Source of the DNA: Afifellaceae bacterium | Lineage (GTDB): Bacteria; Pseudomonadota; Alphaproteobacteria; Rhizobiales; Afifellaceae | Direction: 5' to 3' | Assembly (NCBI GenBank): GCA_028281235.1 | Contig: JANQKG010000019.1 | Span: 1 to 59,323 of the forward strand | Length of the DNA: 59,323 nt | Shown here: in pieces, positions 1 through 11,441 of the stretch | How the letters are laid out: the number at the start of each line of letters is the position of its first letter | Position numbering within the stretch: position 1 is the stretch's first letter | Translations under genes and position numbers: made by a program | The notes under the pieces: model-generated | What the model saw: only the letters and a program-made list of their open reading frames with translations | Databases searched by the model: none | What the model was told of the DNA's origin: nothing

Positions 1-980
1 CGCAGTGCAGTCAGGTGCGGGAACTCCACCAGCATGCCGATGACGATCGCTGCATAGATCAGCGGCTGATCCGGAATCGCGATCGCCGTGATGCCGAGCA
101 TCATCGGGGCATTCCGAGCCGCCGTCGTCATCGTCAGCAGGGCATGTTGCGGATAGGGCAGTCGGGCGAGCTTGGAGATGAGTTCACCGAGGACGAAGGT
201 CGCAACGAAGAACAGAAAAATCGCCGCCAGCATGATCACGAAGACCGGAGAGTATTCGATGATGACGCCGATATTGGCCGCGAATATCTGCACTATCAGA
301 AGGGCGATTACGAAGGGTATCAGATAGCCCGTCCAAGCGAGCAGGCGATCAAACATCGCAGCAGGCAGCACGCTGGCGAGAAACTGGTGAAGCACAATGG
401 CAATCGCGAACGGCACAACGAACCATTGCAGCAAGGTCGAGCCGATGGTCCAGGTGTCGACCGGCGCCACGCCGCCCGCGAAGAGAGAAAGGTATAGGGG
501 GTAGAGCAAGAGCTGCGTAATCATGTTGATCGGCACGAGGACGGCACCGAGCGCCGTGTCGCCCTTGGCGAGCTGGGTGAAACCGAGGAACCAATCGGTG
601 CAGGGCGCCATGAAATAAATGATAAGCCCGGTGAAGAAGAGGGGTTGCCCCGATAGAAACAGCGATGCGATCGCGAATCCAATGGTCGGCACCAGGATGA
701 AATTCGTGATCCATGCAATCGCGAGAAAGCGGGCGTTCGACCAGCTCTGGCGGATCGCCGAGAACCGCACCTCGAAGATCAAGAGACCGACGAGAAGCAG
801 GACCGTGTGATCGATCGCGCCGCCAAAGCTCTCGCCGCTCGAAGGCGAGACGTGCCCCACGATCGAGCCCGCCACGATGGCTGCAATCAGCAGAAATGTG
901 GTTCCGACACCAGCGGCGAGGCGAGCCAGCGCCCGCTCGATAGGCGAACTCGGCACGTGGCTGGTTGCAGGATCAGGCAT
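1..980 (-). CDS. ACR3-type arsenite / bile acid:Na+ symporter family permease (3' end outside window)
   Basis: Reading the minus strand from ATG 978-980 gives an open frame that runs off the left edge, so the C-terminus is missing. The translation is a multi-spanning membrane protein. It contains [11 protein letters not shown], the signature of the ACR3 branch of the bile acid:sodium symporter superfamily with its conserved cysteine, and later [16 protein letters not shown], the second conserved ACR3 segment. Known family members export arsenite or related oxyanions across the inner membrane; the substrate here is not known. The start overlaps the end of the truncated COG0523 gene (973-1398) by 8 bases. 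Both therefore probably share the promoter with the Zur-like palindrome at 1404-1427, which would make zinc, not arsenic, the controlling signal. That link is inference. The family call is firm. Confidence 0.85.
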   Translation of the reverse strand, partial: MPDPATSHVPSSPIERALARLAAGVGTTFLLIAAIVAGSIVGHVSPSSGESFGGAIDHTVLLLVGLLIFEVRFSAIRQSWSNARFLAIAWITNFILVPTIGFAIASLFLSGQPLFFTGLIIYFMAPCTDWFLGFTQLAKGDTALGAVLVPINMITQLLLYPLYLSLFAGGVAPVDTWTIGSTLLQWFVVPFAIAIVLHQFLASVLPAAMFDRLLAWTGYLIPFVIALLIVQIFAANIGVIIEYSPVFVIMLAAIFLFFVATFVLGELISKLARLPYPQHALLTMTTAARNAPMMLGITAIAIPDQPLIYAAIVIGMLVEFPHLTAL

Positions 981-1398
981 TGCGATAGCCTCCCGAGACC
1001 GACGCGATGCGCCCGCATTCGTCCTCAAGATTGCGGTAAAACGGCCACGTCAAACATTCCGGACAAGAGCCCGAGCGAGCTTCGCACAAGGCACCCGGCG
1101 TGCGTTCGCTGAGCGGCGGATCAAGAGCCCGTGGCGCGGCCTCCGCGAATGCCGCCATTTCGTCGGAGACAAGCAGCGCAACGATTGCAGCATATTTGAA
1201 GCAGTTCGCCGCGGTGCCGCCGTCACGGACGAGATCGGCGTCGATATTGACCTCGGACATGTCGTTTACAATCACCGCGAATTTCCGGCCTTCGCGATTG
1301 TTCAGCACGTGGTTCAGCGGGTTCGTCTTGCCGGTTCCGAGGAAGCCGGAGAGGACAGTGACAGGAAGACATTCGTCGGAAATGGAGTGTCTGGACAT
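973..1398 (-). pseudogene. Truncated COG0523 (CobW/ZigA-like) GTPase
   Basis: From ATG 1396-1398 the frame encodes about 141 residues. Only the first 50 or so look like a COG0523 metallochaperone: a Walker A region GFLGTGKT, then [20 protein letters not shown] and [12 protein letters not shown]. Full-length relatives have about 400 residues and continue with a CxCC metal motif and a C-terminal CobW domain. Here the sequence after DGG is unrelated and the CxCC motif is absent, so an internal deletion has probably left a non-functional or heavily shortened protein. The residue after GKT is Asn, not the usual Thr. The start lies only five bases from the Zur-like palindrome at 1404-1427. A TTG at 1410 in frame would lie inside the palindrome and is a less likely start. 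Confidence 0.7.
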
Positions 1399-1403
1399 GA
1401 TCA

Positions 1404-1427
1404 GATGCAATGTTATAATGTTGCATC
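1404..1427. promoter_or_regulatory. Zur-box-like palindrome before the truncated COG0523 gene and ACR3 permease
   Basis: A 24-base inverted repeat with arms GATGCAA and TTGCATC around a TTATAA centre; only two of the twelve base pairs do not match. It is nearly the same as the palindrome at 3640-3661 between folE and zur. The form (ATGCAATGTTATAA core) fits the Zur operators known from alphaproteobacteria. It lies directly before the minus-strand start at 1398. Binding by the Zur encoded at 3702-4196 is inferred from this repetition. Confidence 0.75.
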
Positions 1428-1558
1428 ATTCTTCCGACGCCTGATCGGACTTTGCAAGGGGCGGCCGGAGGAAATTTGGCTGCAGGGCCTTGCTGTTTCG
1501 ATCTATGGGTTTGGTGGACGCTCGATGGTCGCCACCGCAAGCTTGAAAGGACGTTCTA

Positions 1559-1795
1559 ATGAGGCCGCTGCGCACCTATGACGACTGGAAGTACTGCATT
1601 ACCGAGCTCTGCAAGGTGCCACTCACAGCGGACTTTGTCGCTGCGCGCCTGAAGGAACTTCGGAATACCCGAGACCACAACACGCAGAACTTCGTCGGCA
1701 GTTGGGGTGAGGAGCATCGAAAGCAGGTCATTGCCTGGTTCGAACAGGCGGAGATTGAGCTATCACAAGGCTCACCTAACAACGGCTCAACCTAG
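1559..1795 (+). CDS. Small conserved-looking hypothetical protein (78 aa)
   Basis: ATG at 1559 follows a purine-rich AAAGGA about eight bases upstream. The product is a soluble, charged 78-residue protein (starts MRPLRTYDDWKYCI, contains an ITELCKVPLTADFVAARLKEL stretch and ends in a WFEQAEIELS helix). There is no signal peptide, membrane segment or recognised motif. The even spread of hydrophobic and charged residues, the good ribosome site and the lack of a competing frame suggest a real gene. It stands alone between the Zur-controlled unit on the left and the IS481 fragment that begins right after its stop. No function can be given. Confidence 0.55.
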   Translation: MRPLRTYDDWKYCITELCKVPLTADFVAARLKELRNTRDHNTQNFVGSWGEEHRKQVIAWFEQAEIELSQGSPNNGST

Positions 1796-1796
1796 A

Positions 1797-2036
1797 TGTT
1801 TGGTCCCAGGTTTTGATGGCGCAGCCTTTTCTCAGGGATGGAAGGAGGCACTATGGGCCAGGTTCTGCACGGGAGCGCCACAACGACGGAGGCGGCACGT
1901 CGAGCAATACAAAATAGTCAAGAGAGCCTGAGAGCGCTTTCCAAGCGCCACGGGATCAATCCCAAGACGGTTGCCAAATGGAAGAAGCGGACCTCGACGG
2001 CTGATCTGCCGACCGGGCCGAAGGGCATGTCGCGGG
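1797..2036 (+). mobile_element. 5' fragment of an IS481-family element (transposase N-terminus)
   Basis: ATG 1853 opens a frame that reads as the N-terminal helix-turn-helix region of an IS481-family transposase: MGQVLHGSATTTEAARRAIQ, then LRALSKRHGINPKTVAKWKKRTS and ADLPTGPK. The match stops near 2030. The rest of the protein, including the DDE integrase core, is missing, and the frame continues antisense through the ribD remnant. The left end of the element may be the TGT at 1797, just after the stop of the upstream gene, but the inverted repeat could not be confirmed. This is a dead fragment that probably arose when insertion or recombination damaged ribD. Confidence 0.75.
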
Positions 2037-2071
2037 TGGTCGGGGCCGAGATGCGCCGCGCGTCTGATCGA

Positions 2072-2468
2072 AGGGCCGCGGCCGTTCACCCTGGATCGGG
2101 ATCCTGCAGGGACGCATGTACGGCGATCACGCCGGCGGCGATGATGGCGTCCGCGCAGGGCGGGGGCTTGCCCCGATGACAGCAGGGCTCAAGCGTCACA
2201 TAGAGGTTGCCCCGCGCGCGAGCGGCCCGGCGTCATCGAGCGCGACGCGCTCAGCGTGTGCCCGACCGCCAAATTGCGTCCGGCCGCGGCCGACAATCTC
2301 GCCTTCACGAACGATCACGCAGCCAATGGGCGGATTGGGCCATACCCGTCCTTGCATCGAGCCGGCCAGATCAATGGCTTCCGCCATCCAGCGACCATGA
2401 TCGATCCCTCTGTCCTCCGTTGCTCCCCAATCGCCGCCTGAAAACGTCCTTCGTTGCGTTTGCGGCAT
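2072..2468 (-). pseudogene. ribD: Frameshifted, truncated ribD-like deaminase
   Basis: The minus frame from ATG 2466-2468 encodes the start of a RibD-type pyrimidine deaminase: MAEAIDLAG, WPNPPIGCVIVREGEIVGRG and GGRAHAERVAL, which includes the HAE zinc/catalytic motif. It stops at TGA after ARGATSM. One base out of frame the homology continues with LYVTLEPCCHRGKPPPCADA, the PCC zinc motif, to DPDP, where another shift is needed to reach VNGRG. So there are at least two frameshifts, and everything after about residue 130, including the reductase domain, is gone where the IS481 fragment begins. It starts five bases after the hisI stop, as the third gene of the Zur-controlled folE-hisI operon. 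RibD deaminases are zinc enzymes, which fits the theme of the locus. Confidence 0.8.
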
Positions 2469-2472
2469 CGTC

Positions 2473-2967
2473 CTAAAGCTGCGTAGGGTTTGGCGCATCG
2501 CCATAGACGGCGATCGGATCGAAGACCTTCTCAGTCTCGGTGAAGGTCAATTCGATGGGTCGCGCGGCCGCATGAAGCGGAACAGCACGGTAGAAGCAAG
2601 ACCGGTAGCCCACATGGCAACTTGCGCCGCCGGCAATTTCGACCCGTAACCAGATCGCATCCTGATCGTCGTCGACCCGAATCTCGACGACCTTCTGAAT
2701 GAGGCCGCTGGTTGCACCCTTGCGCCACAGACATTGCCGGCTGCGGCTCCAGTAATGCGCTTCGCCCGTTTCGATTGTGCGCTGCAGAGCCTCGGACGTC
2801 ATCACACCCATCATCAAGACTTCGCCTGAACCGGCATCGGTGGTGACGACAGGAATCAAGCCGTCGGCGCTGAATTTCGGGGCAAGCATTGCGCCTTCTT
2901 CCACCTGCTCAACGGATAGGCGCGGCGCGAACGCCTCGACCGACGCCTTGGGAGATGCGGTGCTCAT
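2473..2967 (-). CDS. hisI: Phosphoribosyl-AMP cyclohydrolase (HisI), Zur-linked copy
   Basis: HisI opens the ring of phosphoribosyl-AMP in histidine biosynthesis and is a cytoplasmic zinc enzyme. The 164-residue product has the family landmarks [29 protein letters not shown] and the zinc-binding [12 protein letters not shown], so the metal cysteines are kept. It overlaps the folE stop by four bases (ATGA, 2964-2967), which indicates translational coupling in one operon read from the Zur-box promoter at 3640-3661. In other bacteria, extra copies of hisI and folE beside COG0523 genes are a known mark of Zur regulons. A normal hisI is probably elsewhere in the genome, but that cannot be seen here. 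Confidence 0.9.
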   Translation of the reverse strand: MSTASPKASVEAFAPRLSVEQVEEGAMLAPKFSADGLIPVVTTDAGSGEVLMMGVMTSEALQRTIETGEAHYWSRSRQCLWRKGATSGLIQKVVEIRVDDDQDAIWLRVEIAGGASCHVGYRSCFYRAVPLHAAARPIELTFTETEKVFDPIAVYGDAPNPTQL

Positions 2968-3602
2968 CCGAACACCTCGCTGGGTCCGGCGAGCGAGGCA
3001 AGGAACTCCTGACGTAGGTCACGGTCGGTCTTAAACGCTCCCAGGAACCGGCGCGCGACCATGCTGACCCCGGGCTTTCGGATGCCGCGCGTCGTCATGC
3101 ACATATGCGCTGCTTCGGTCACCACCGCTACGCCTTGTGGCTGGAGCACGTCCTGTATCGTGTTGGCTATTTGCGTGGTCAACGTCTCTTGGATCTGCAG
3201 ACGCTTGGCATAGACCTCAACGACCCGGACGAGCTTGCTGATGCCGACAACTCGCTTGTTAGGAAGATAGGCGACATGAGCTTTACCGATGATCGGGACG
3301 ATATGGTGCTCGCAGTGCGATTCCAGCCGAATGTTGCGCAGTACGATCATGTCGTCATAATCGTCGGTCTCCTCGAATGTCCGGCCAAGAAGTTCAGCTG
3401 GATCGATTTTGTAGCCCTCGAAGAACTCCTCATATGCGCGCACGACCCGCGCAGGGGTGTCGACCAAGCCTTCGCGATCCGGATCGTCGCCTGTCCATTC
3501 GATCAAAAGACGGACGGCAGCCTCTACATCGGCGCGACGAGGTCGCCTCCGCCGTGATTTCTTGACGTCATTGAGGGCTGCGTCGCGCACCACAACATTC
3601 AT
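2964..3602 (-). CDS. folE: GTP cyclohydrolase I (FolE type IA), Zur-linked copy
   Basis: FolE converts GTP to dihydroneopterin triphosphate, the first step of folate and pterin synthesis. The 212-residue protein carries the conserved [20 protein letters not shown] block, where the Cys and His are zinc ligands, the LQIQE(T)LT helix and the later MCMTTRGI(R)KPG motif with the third ligand Cys. It is thus the zinc-dependent IA type and not the metal-flexible IB type. ATG 3600-3602 lies about 38 bases from the Zur palindrome, which sits between this gene and zur on the other strand. First gene of folE-hisI-(ribD). It is presumably induced when zinc is scarce, to keep up folate synthesis. Confidence 0.93.
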   Translation of the reverse strand: MNVVVRDAALNDVKKSRRRRPRRADVEAAVRLLIEWTGDDPDREGLVDTPARVVRAYEEFFEGYKIDPAELLGRTFEETDDYDDMIVLRNIRLESHCEHHIVPIIGKAHVAYLPNKRVVGISKLVRVVEVYAKRLQIQETLTTQIANTIQDVLQPQGVAVVTEAAHMCMTTRGIRKPGVSMVARRFLGAFKTDRDLRQEFLASLAGPSEVFG

Positions 3603-3639
3603 CTGGTCATGACTCCTCGACCGACTCTTGTCCTTGATG

Positions 3640-3661
3640 ATGCAATGTTATAATATTGCAT
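3640..3661. promoter_or_regulatory. Zur box shared by divergent folE and zur promoters
   Basis: A 22-base inverted repeat with arms ATGCAAT and ATTGCAT around TTATAA; only one base pair is mismatched. It lies in the 99 bases between the folE start (3602, minus) and the zur start (3702, plus), so one site can repress both operons. It repeats the palindrome at 1404-1427 almost exactly. A possible ATG at 3660 in the zur frame lies inside this palindrome and was rejected as the start. Confidence 0.88.
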
Positions 3662-3701
3662 GCAAGGTCGATCCGCGATCGATGGCGAGAAGGATTTGCC
3701 A

Positions 3702-4196
3702 ATGCCTCATCCCGCAAGACGCGCCAGAGCGCGAGAGCGCCATAGGGTCATAAACGCCTTGTGCGCCGCAGAGAGAGCCTGCAATACGAGAGGCGTTCAG
3801 TTCACCCCGATCCGGCGCGCGGCGCATGAAACATTGTTGGAGATCGATCGACCGATCGGCGCATACGATCTGATCCGTGAGCTTGAAACCAAGCTCGATC
3901 GAAAGCTCTCCGCACCCACTGTCTATCGCGCTCTGGATTTCCTTCTGGAGCAGAAATTCGTCGCCCGCATCGAGACGAAGAACGCCTTCATCCCGTGCGC
4001 CCATCCGGATCACGAACACACATGCGTGTTCTTTATCTGCGAATCTTGCGGCAACTCCGCCGAAGTCGAGAACGAGAAGGTCGATGCGCTGTTCGAGCAA
4101 GATGCCGCTGCGCTCGGTTTCCGGATCGGAAAGCGCGTGATCGAAATGCAGGGCATGTGCGCAACTTGCCAGACGGCCGCGGGCGCAGCCACCTGA
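3702..4196 (+). CDS. zur: Zinc uptake regulator Zur (Fur family)
   Basis: A cytoplasmic Fur-family repressor of 164 residues. The N-terminal winged helix includes PIGAYDLIRELE and LSAPTVYRALDFLLEQKFVARIE, the recognition-helix region typical of Fur/Zur. The dimerisation half has HPDHEHTCVFFICESCGNSAEVE with a CxxC structural zinc site and ends with MCATC, the second CxxC. This pattern (CESC plus CATC) fits Zur better than Fur. ATG 3702 was chosen because GAGAAGGA lies seven bases upstream; the in-frame ATG at 3660 falls inside the operator. The gene is followed closely by the COG0523 GTPase. Autoregulation through 3640-3661 is inferred. Confidence 0.9.
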   Translation: MPHPARRARARERHRVINALCAAERACNTRGVQFTPIRRAAHETLLEIDRPIGAYDLIRELETKLDRKLSAPTVYRALDFLLEQKFVARIETKNAFIPCAHPDHEHTCVFFICESCGNSAEVENEKVDALFEQDAAALGFRIGKRVIEMQGMCATCQTAAGAAT

Positions 4197-4215
4197 AACC
4201 GACCGAAGAGGGCCG

Positions 4216-5364
4216 ATGCCTATGGCCGACCACGACCATCCTCATCTCGTTCCGGTCTCTCTTCTGACTGGCTTTCTCGGCAGCGGAAAAACCACAGTTC
4301 TCAACCACCTGCTGCGGCATCCAGACCTGGCCCGAACGGCCGTCGTCATCAACGAGTTCGGCGAGATCGGCCTTGACCACGAACTGGTCGAAGCGGCGAC
4401 CGAGAACCTTGTGCTGCTGCAATCGGGTTGCCTGTGCTGCACAATCCGCGGCGATCTTGTTGAGACGCTACATAACCTTATTGATCGCCGCGAGCGCGGC
4501 GAGATCGAGGGGTTCGATCGGGTGATCATTGAGACAACCGGTCTAGCCGATCCGGCGCCCATCCTGCATACCCTGATGACCGACAGTCTCATTGCGCATG
4601 AGTCTCGGCTCGACGGCGTCGTCGTGACGGTGGATGCCGCGGCCGGCTCCGCCACGCTTGATGCACAAGAGGAAGCGGTCAAGCAGGCCGCCATGGCCGA
4701 CCGCATCCTTATGACCAAGACCGATCTCGTCGCGCCTGATGCCGTCAAGGCGCTCAAGGCGCGCCTGCGCGGCCTCAATCCGGGAGCGCCTATCATCCGA
4801 GCGCATAACGGCGCCGTCGAACCGTTGCGTTTGCTCAATGCCGGACTCTACAATCCCAAGAGCAAGAGCCTCGATGTCCAGACTTGGCTGAACGCGGAAG
4901 CCTATGACGGCCCCGGTCACAACCATGCGCATCATCACAGCGACCATGAGCATCACCGTCACGACGGGGATAGCCATCACCATCATCACGAACATGAGCA
5001 TGACGTAAACCGGCATGACGATCGGATTTCGGCTGTCGCCTACACCGTCGACGAGCCGATTGCTGCAGACGTCTTCGATCACTGGCTCGAAACTCTGCTG
5101 CTGCTGCGCGGTCCGAACATCCTGCGCATGAAGGGCATTGTGAACGTCGAGGGTGTGCCGGCTCCGTTCGTTCTCCACGGCGTCCAGCACATTTTTCATC
5201 CGCCGGTCGTCCTGCGGAACTGGCCGACCGATGATCGACGCAGCCGCATCGTCCTGATCGGGCGTGATTTGACCGACGAATTCCTCAAGCAGAGTTTCGG
5301 CTTCCTGGGAAGCGGCAATCAACAGCGGGATGACGACCATGCCCACGTGGAACATGCCGCATGA
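4216..5364 (+). CDS. COG0523 (CobW/ZigA-type) GTP-binding zinc metallochaperone
   Basis: A G3E-family GTPase of 382 residues. It has Walker A GFLGSGKTT (about 19-27), the CLCC metal motif (72-75), IIETTGLADPAP, and the MTKTDL base-recognition motif. A histidine-rich loop (about 234-269) with runs such as HAHHHSDHEHHRH sits between the G domain and the C-terminal CobW domain. Proteins of this group deliver zinc to client enzymes when zinc is low; the His loop probably stores or senses Zn(II). It lies 19 bases after zur and overlaps the next gene by four bases, so the operon is zur - COG0523 - oxidoreductase under the Zur box. A second ATG at 4222 has better spacing to GAAGAGGG and may be the true start. 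Likely clients are FolE and HisI from the divergent operon. Confidence 0.92.
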   Translation: MPMADHDHPHLVPVSLLTGFLGSGKTTVLNHLLRHPDLARTAVVINEFGEIGLDHELVEAATENLVLLQSGCLCCTIRGDLVETLHNLIDRRERGEIEGFDRVIIETTGLADPAPILHTLMTDSLIAHESRLDGVVVTVDAAAGSATLDAQEEAVKQAAMADRILMTKTDLVAPDAVKALKARLRGLNPGAPIIRAHNGAVEPLRLLNAGLYNPKSKSLDVQTWLNAEAYDGPGHNHAHHHSDHEHHRHDGDSHHHHHEHEHDVNRHDDRISAVAYTVDEPIAADVFDHWLETLLLLRGPNILRMKGIVNVEGVPAPFVLHGVQHIFHPPVVLRNWPTDDRRSRIVLIGRDLTDEFLKQSFGFLGSGNQQRDDDHAHVEHAA

Positions 5365-6527
5365 GCATTGCGTCGGATCGGACAACGCCCCGGCCCGGTC
5401 GCGCTCGAAGAGCGCCCATGCACGCCAATGTGGTGATCGTCGGCGCCGGTCCGGCCGGTCTCGGTATGGCGCGAGTCCTGCGCGATCTTGCCATCCCGGA
5501 TGTGCGAATCGTTGAGCGCGAGCGCATTGGGTCCTCGTTCCGGGCGTGGCCGAAAAGCATGCGATTCATCTCGCCGTCCTTTCCCGGCAATGCCTTTGGC
5601 CTGACCGACCTCAACGCCATCAGCTTCGACAGTTCGCCGGGCTTCTCCGCGAAGCGCGAGCACCTGAGCGGGGCCGAATACGCCAGCTATCTCGAGCAGG
5701 CTGCTGCCGCCTTCGGCCTATCGGTCATCACCGGCGTCGACGTAGAGGGGCTTGACCCCGACGGCGACGAAATCGCCCTGCACACCAGCGGCGGTGAGAT
5801 TCGCGCCGATTTCGTGATCTGGGCAGCCGGTCAGTTTCAGTATCCAAGCGATGGCAGCATCCCCGGCGCCGAGCACGGCGTTCATTCGAGCCGAATCAAG
5901 CGTTGGTCGGATCATGACGGCGAAGATGTGATTGTCATCGGCGGTTACGAGAGCGGCATCGACGCGGCGATCGGCCTCGCCGATGCCGGCAAGTCCGTCA
6001 CAGTGCTCAGCCGCACGCCGGCCTGGGACAGCAACGACACGGATCCGAGCGTGGCGCTCTCGCCCCACACACGCCATCGTCTAGATCAGGCGCTCCGCCG
6101 CAAGTCGATCAAGCTCTTGGGCGACGCCGATGTCCTTGGATTGGAGCGGATCGACGGTTCGGTGCGGGTTCTGACGAGTGACGGGCGTTCCTGGGCCTCG
6201 TCATCGCAGCCGATCCTGGCGACAGGCTTTGCCGGAAGTACGAGCCTGATCGAAGAGTGGTTCGCCTTCGATAATGATGGCTGCCCGTTACTGACGCCGC
6301 AGGATGAGTCAACCGAGTTTCCGGGCTTGTTCCTGATCGGCCCCGAGGTCAAGCACCGCGGGCATCTGTTCTGCTACATCTACAAGTTCCGGCAGCGCTT
6401 CGCGGTCGTTGCGCGAACTATTGCCGGCCGCCTCGGCGTCGATACGAGCCCGCTCGAGATTTATCGCGCCAACAACATGTTCCTCGACGATCTGAGCTGT
6501 TGCGAGGCCGATAACTGCCTCTGCTGA
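5361..6527 (+). CDS. FAD-dependent NAD(P)H oxidoreductase with C-terminal Cys-rich tail, Zur operon
   Basis: The frame starts with ATGA overlapping the COG0523 stop. An alternative ATG at 5418 begins MHANVVIVGAGPAG, directly at the FAD-binding fold, and may be the real start. The N-terminal GAGPAGLG dinucleotide motif, ERERIGSSFRAW, a central DVIVIGGYESGIDAA NAD(P)-binding segment and a C-terminal LFLIGPEVKHRG FAD segment place it in the CzcO/thioredoxin-reductase-like flavoprotein superfamily. The last nine residues are CCEADNCLC, four cysteines in a tail that such enzymes normally lack; it could bind metal or be a redox relay. Its partner is unknown. Position in the zur operon implies a role during zinc starvation, for example reducing metal-site thiols, but this is inference. 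Confidence 0.8.
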   Translation: MSIASDRTTPRPGRARRAPMHANVVIVGAGPAGLGMARVLRDLAIPDVRIVERERIGSSFRAWPKSMRFISPSFPGNAFGLTDLNAISFDSSPGFSAKREHLSGAEYASYLEQAAAAFGLSVITGVDVEGLDPDGDEIALHTSGGEIRADFVIWAAGQFQYPSDGSIPGAEHGVHSSRIKRWSDHDGEDVIVIGGYESGIDAAIGLADAGKSVTVLSRTPAWDSNDTDPSVALSPHTRHRLDQALRRKSIKLLGDADVLGLERIDGSVRVLTSDGRSWASSSQPILATGFAGSTSLIEEWFAFDNDGCPLLTPQDESTEFPGLFLIGPEVKHRGHLFCYIYKFRQRFAVVARTIAGRLGVDTSPLEIYRANNMFLDDLSCCEADNCLC

Positions 6528-6536
6528 CCCCACTCA

Positions 6537-6790
6537 TGTCCCACGGTCTATAACTTCGCGCATTTTGATGTTCTCGCACCCGTGCTGCGGCGCCATCTTC
6601 CGAAAGTCATCTATGCGCGCAATCTCACCGACATCGACGATAAGATCAACGCGGCCGCTCTCGCGGGGGTGTGCCGATTGGCATCATCGGCCTGATCGAG
6701 CGCCGTCTGGTTCCCCGATCGACATCCGTGGCGGTGGCCACGCGATCGACGGAATCGCACATCACCGACGGAACCAAAGTGCCGGGCGAA
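6537..6790 (+). pseudogene. cysS: Relic of a cysteinyl-tRNA synthetase (cysS paralogue)
   Basis: Frame 6537 reads [20 protein letters not shown] and then [17 protein letters not shown]. This matches the start of the CysRS catalytic domain (CGPTVYN.AHIGNAR ... YARNITDVDDKIN), with the HIGNAR segment shortened by a deletion. One frame over, near 6715, IDIRGGGHAIDGIAHH resembles the CysRS motif DIHGGG...FPHHENE, which would be the zinc-ligand region, but this second match is weaker. No reading frame joins the pieces and most of the protein is missing. The relic lies just after the zur operon. CysRS is a zinc enzyme, and CysRS paralogues are known beside COG0523 genes in other bacteria, so this was probably one more Zur-controlled paralogue that has decayed. 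Confidence 0.7.
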
Positions 6791-6894
6791 ACCGTAGCGA
6801 TCGGGAGCCGCCCGCGTGTGATGACGAAGGATGCCGACACGATCCGCATTGACGCAATTCTCCGGAGCTGGAACTCGCGCACCAGTATATGTTG

Positions 6895-6914
6895 ACATAA
6901 AGATATCCTTATGT
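6895..6914. promoter_or_regulatory. SahR-like palindromic operator before metH
   Basis: ACATAAAGATATCCTTATGT is a 20-base palindrome with one mismatched pair, 43 bases before the metH ATG. Its form, ATAAAGATATC plus the inverse, resembles the operator I recall for the ArsR-family S-adenosylhomocysteine sensor SahR in Hyphomicrobiales methionine-cycle genes. The regulator gene is not in the window. I saw no cobalamin or SAM riboswitch motif in this interval. Confidence 0.6.
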
Positions 6915-6957
6915 GACCGATTGAAGCCCTTACCGCAGACGCTTGGCTATTTTTTCA

Positions 6958-10731
<3,774 letters not shown>

Positions 10732-10929
10732 GCACTGCATCTCCTTTACGGGCGAGCGTAACCTCAACCACCCGGCGCGCGTTGGAAATTGCGGCGAAGC
10801 TGGTTTCGTCCTCGCCAGGCGCACCAACCACAACCGCCACCGGTGGCATCGAGGCCGGCTCCTCAACTCTGGTCTGAGCCCTTTGGCTCCCTTGCTCATT
10901 TGGAGAGTCCTCGGGCTGAATAGCTCATT

Positions 10930-11250
10930 GTTTCGGGTTTGACGAGCGCGCCGATTTCGAAGACGCGGCGCGCGATCGCCGGTGATTGGCCAATGCTGAA
11001 TGCGGCCGGACGGTGTTGTAGTCGTAACGCCAGCGGGCCAGCTTTCGCCGAGCATCGGCCAGGCATTGTGAATGCCTCTTCGTTCAGGAACTCGTCGCGC
11101 AAGCGTGCGTTGAGTGCCTCGATGAAGGCACTCTGTGTCAGCTTGCCGGGTGCGATGTAATGCCAGTTGACGCCGGTTGCGTTCTGCCATTCCAGCACGG
11201 CCCGGCTGTTCAGTTCCGTCCCGTTGTCGGAGACGATTGTCTGCTCAATC
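10930..11250 (-). mobile_element. Degenerate IS3-family transposase (orfB C-terminal relic)
   Basis: The minus strand reads SDNGTELNSRAVLEWQNATG, then HYIAPGKLTQSAFIEALNAR and LRDEFLNEEAF, the end of the DDE integrase core of IS3-type OrfB with its second Asp and catalytic Glu. After AF the frame is broken; one base over it continues LADARRKLARWRYDYNTVRP HSAL, the usual C-terminus. The N-terminal half and the first catalytic Asp are absent. The rest of the gap between metH and the glycan locus (10732-10929 and 11251-11441) holds no gene I can recognise. This scar marks the left edge of the accessory region. Confidence 0.8.
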
Positions 11251-11441
11251 TGGGCTGGATTTGGAGTGCGCGATCGACGGATGCTCCACCGAAATGTCCG
11301 TGCGACCCGGGTCGGCTCCAAGAAAGACAGGATTCCGGCCGGCACGAACGGACTAGACTTAGACGTTGATGCGTTTGACTTCGGCGCCACCGCACCACTC
11401 TCGCCTTGCCGAGCGCGCCAAGCCAGCAAAACGGGCGCGCC

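Noticed and set aside
3660-3701. Upstream ATG start for zur
   Set aside because: It falls inside the Zur palindrome and lacks a ribosome site, while ATG 3702 has GAGAAGGA at seven bases.
4915-5022. His-codon-rich repeat as a possible CRISPR or simple-repeat artefact
   Set aside because: It encodes the histidine-rich loop of the COG0523 protein, in frame and typical for the family.
6640-6957. Cobalamin riboswitch before metH
   Set aside because: No B12-box sequence or matching stem arrangement was found; only the SahR-like palindrome is present.
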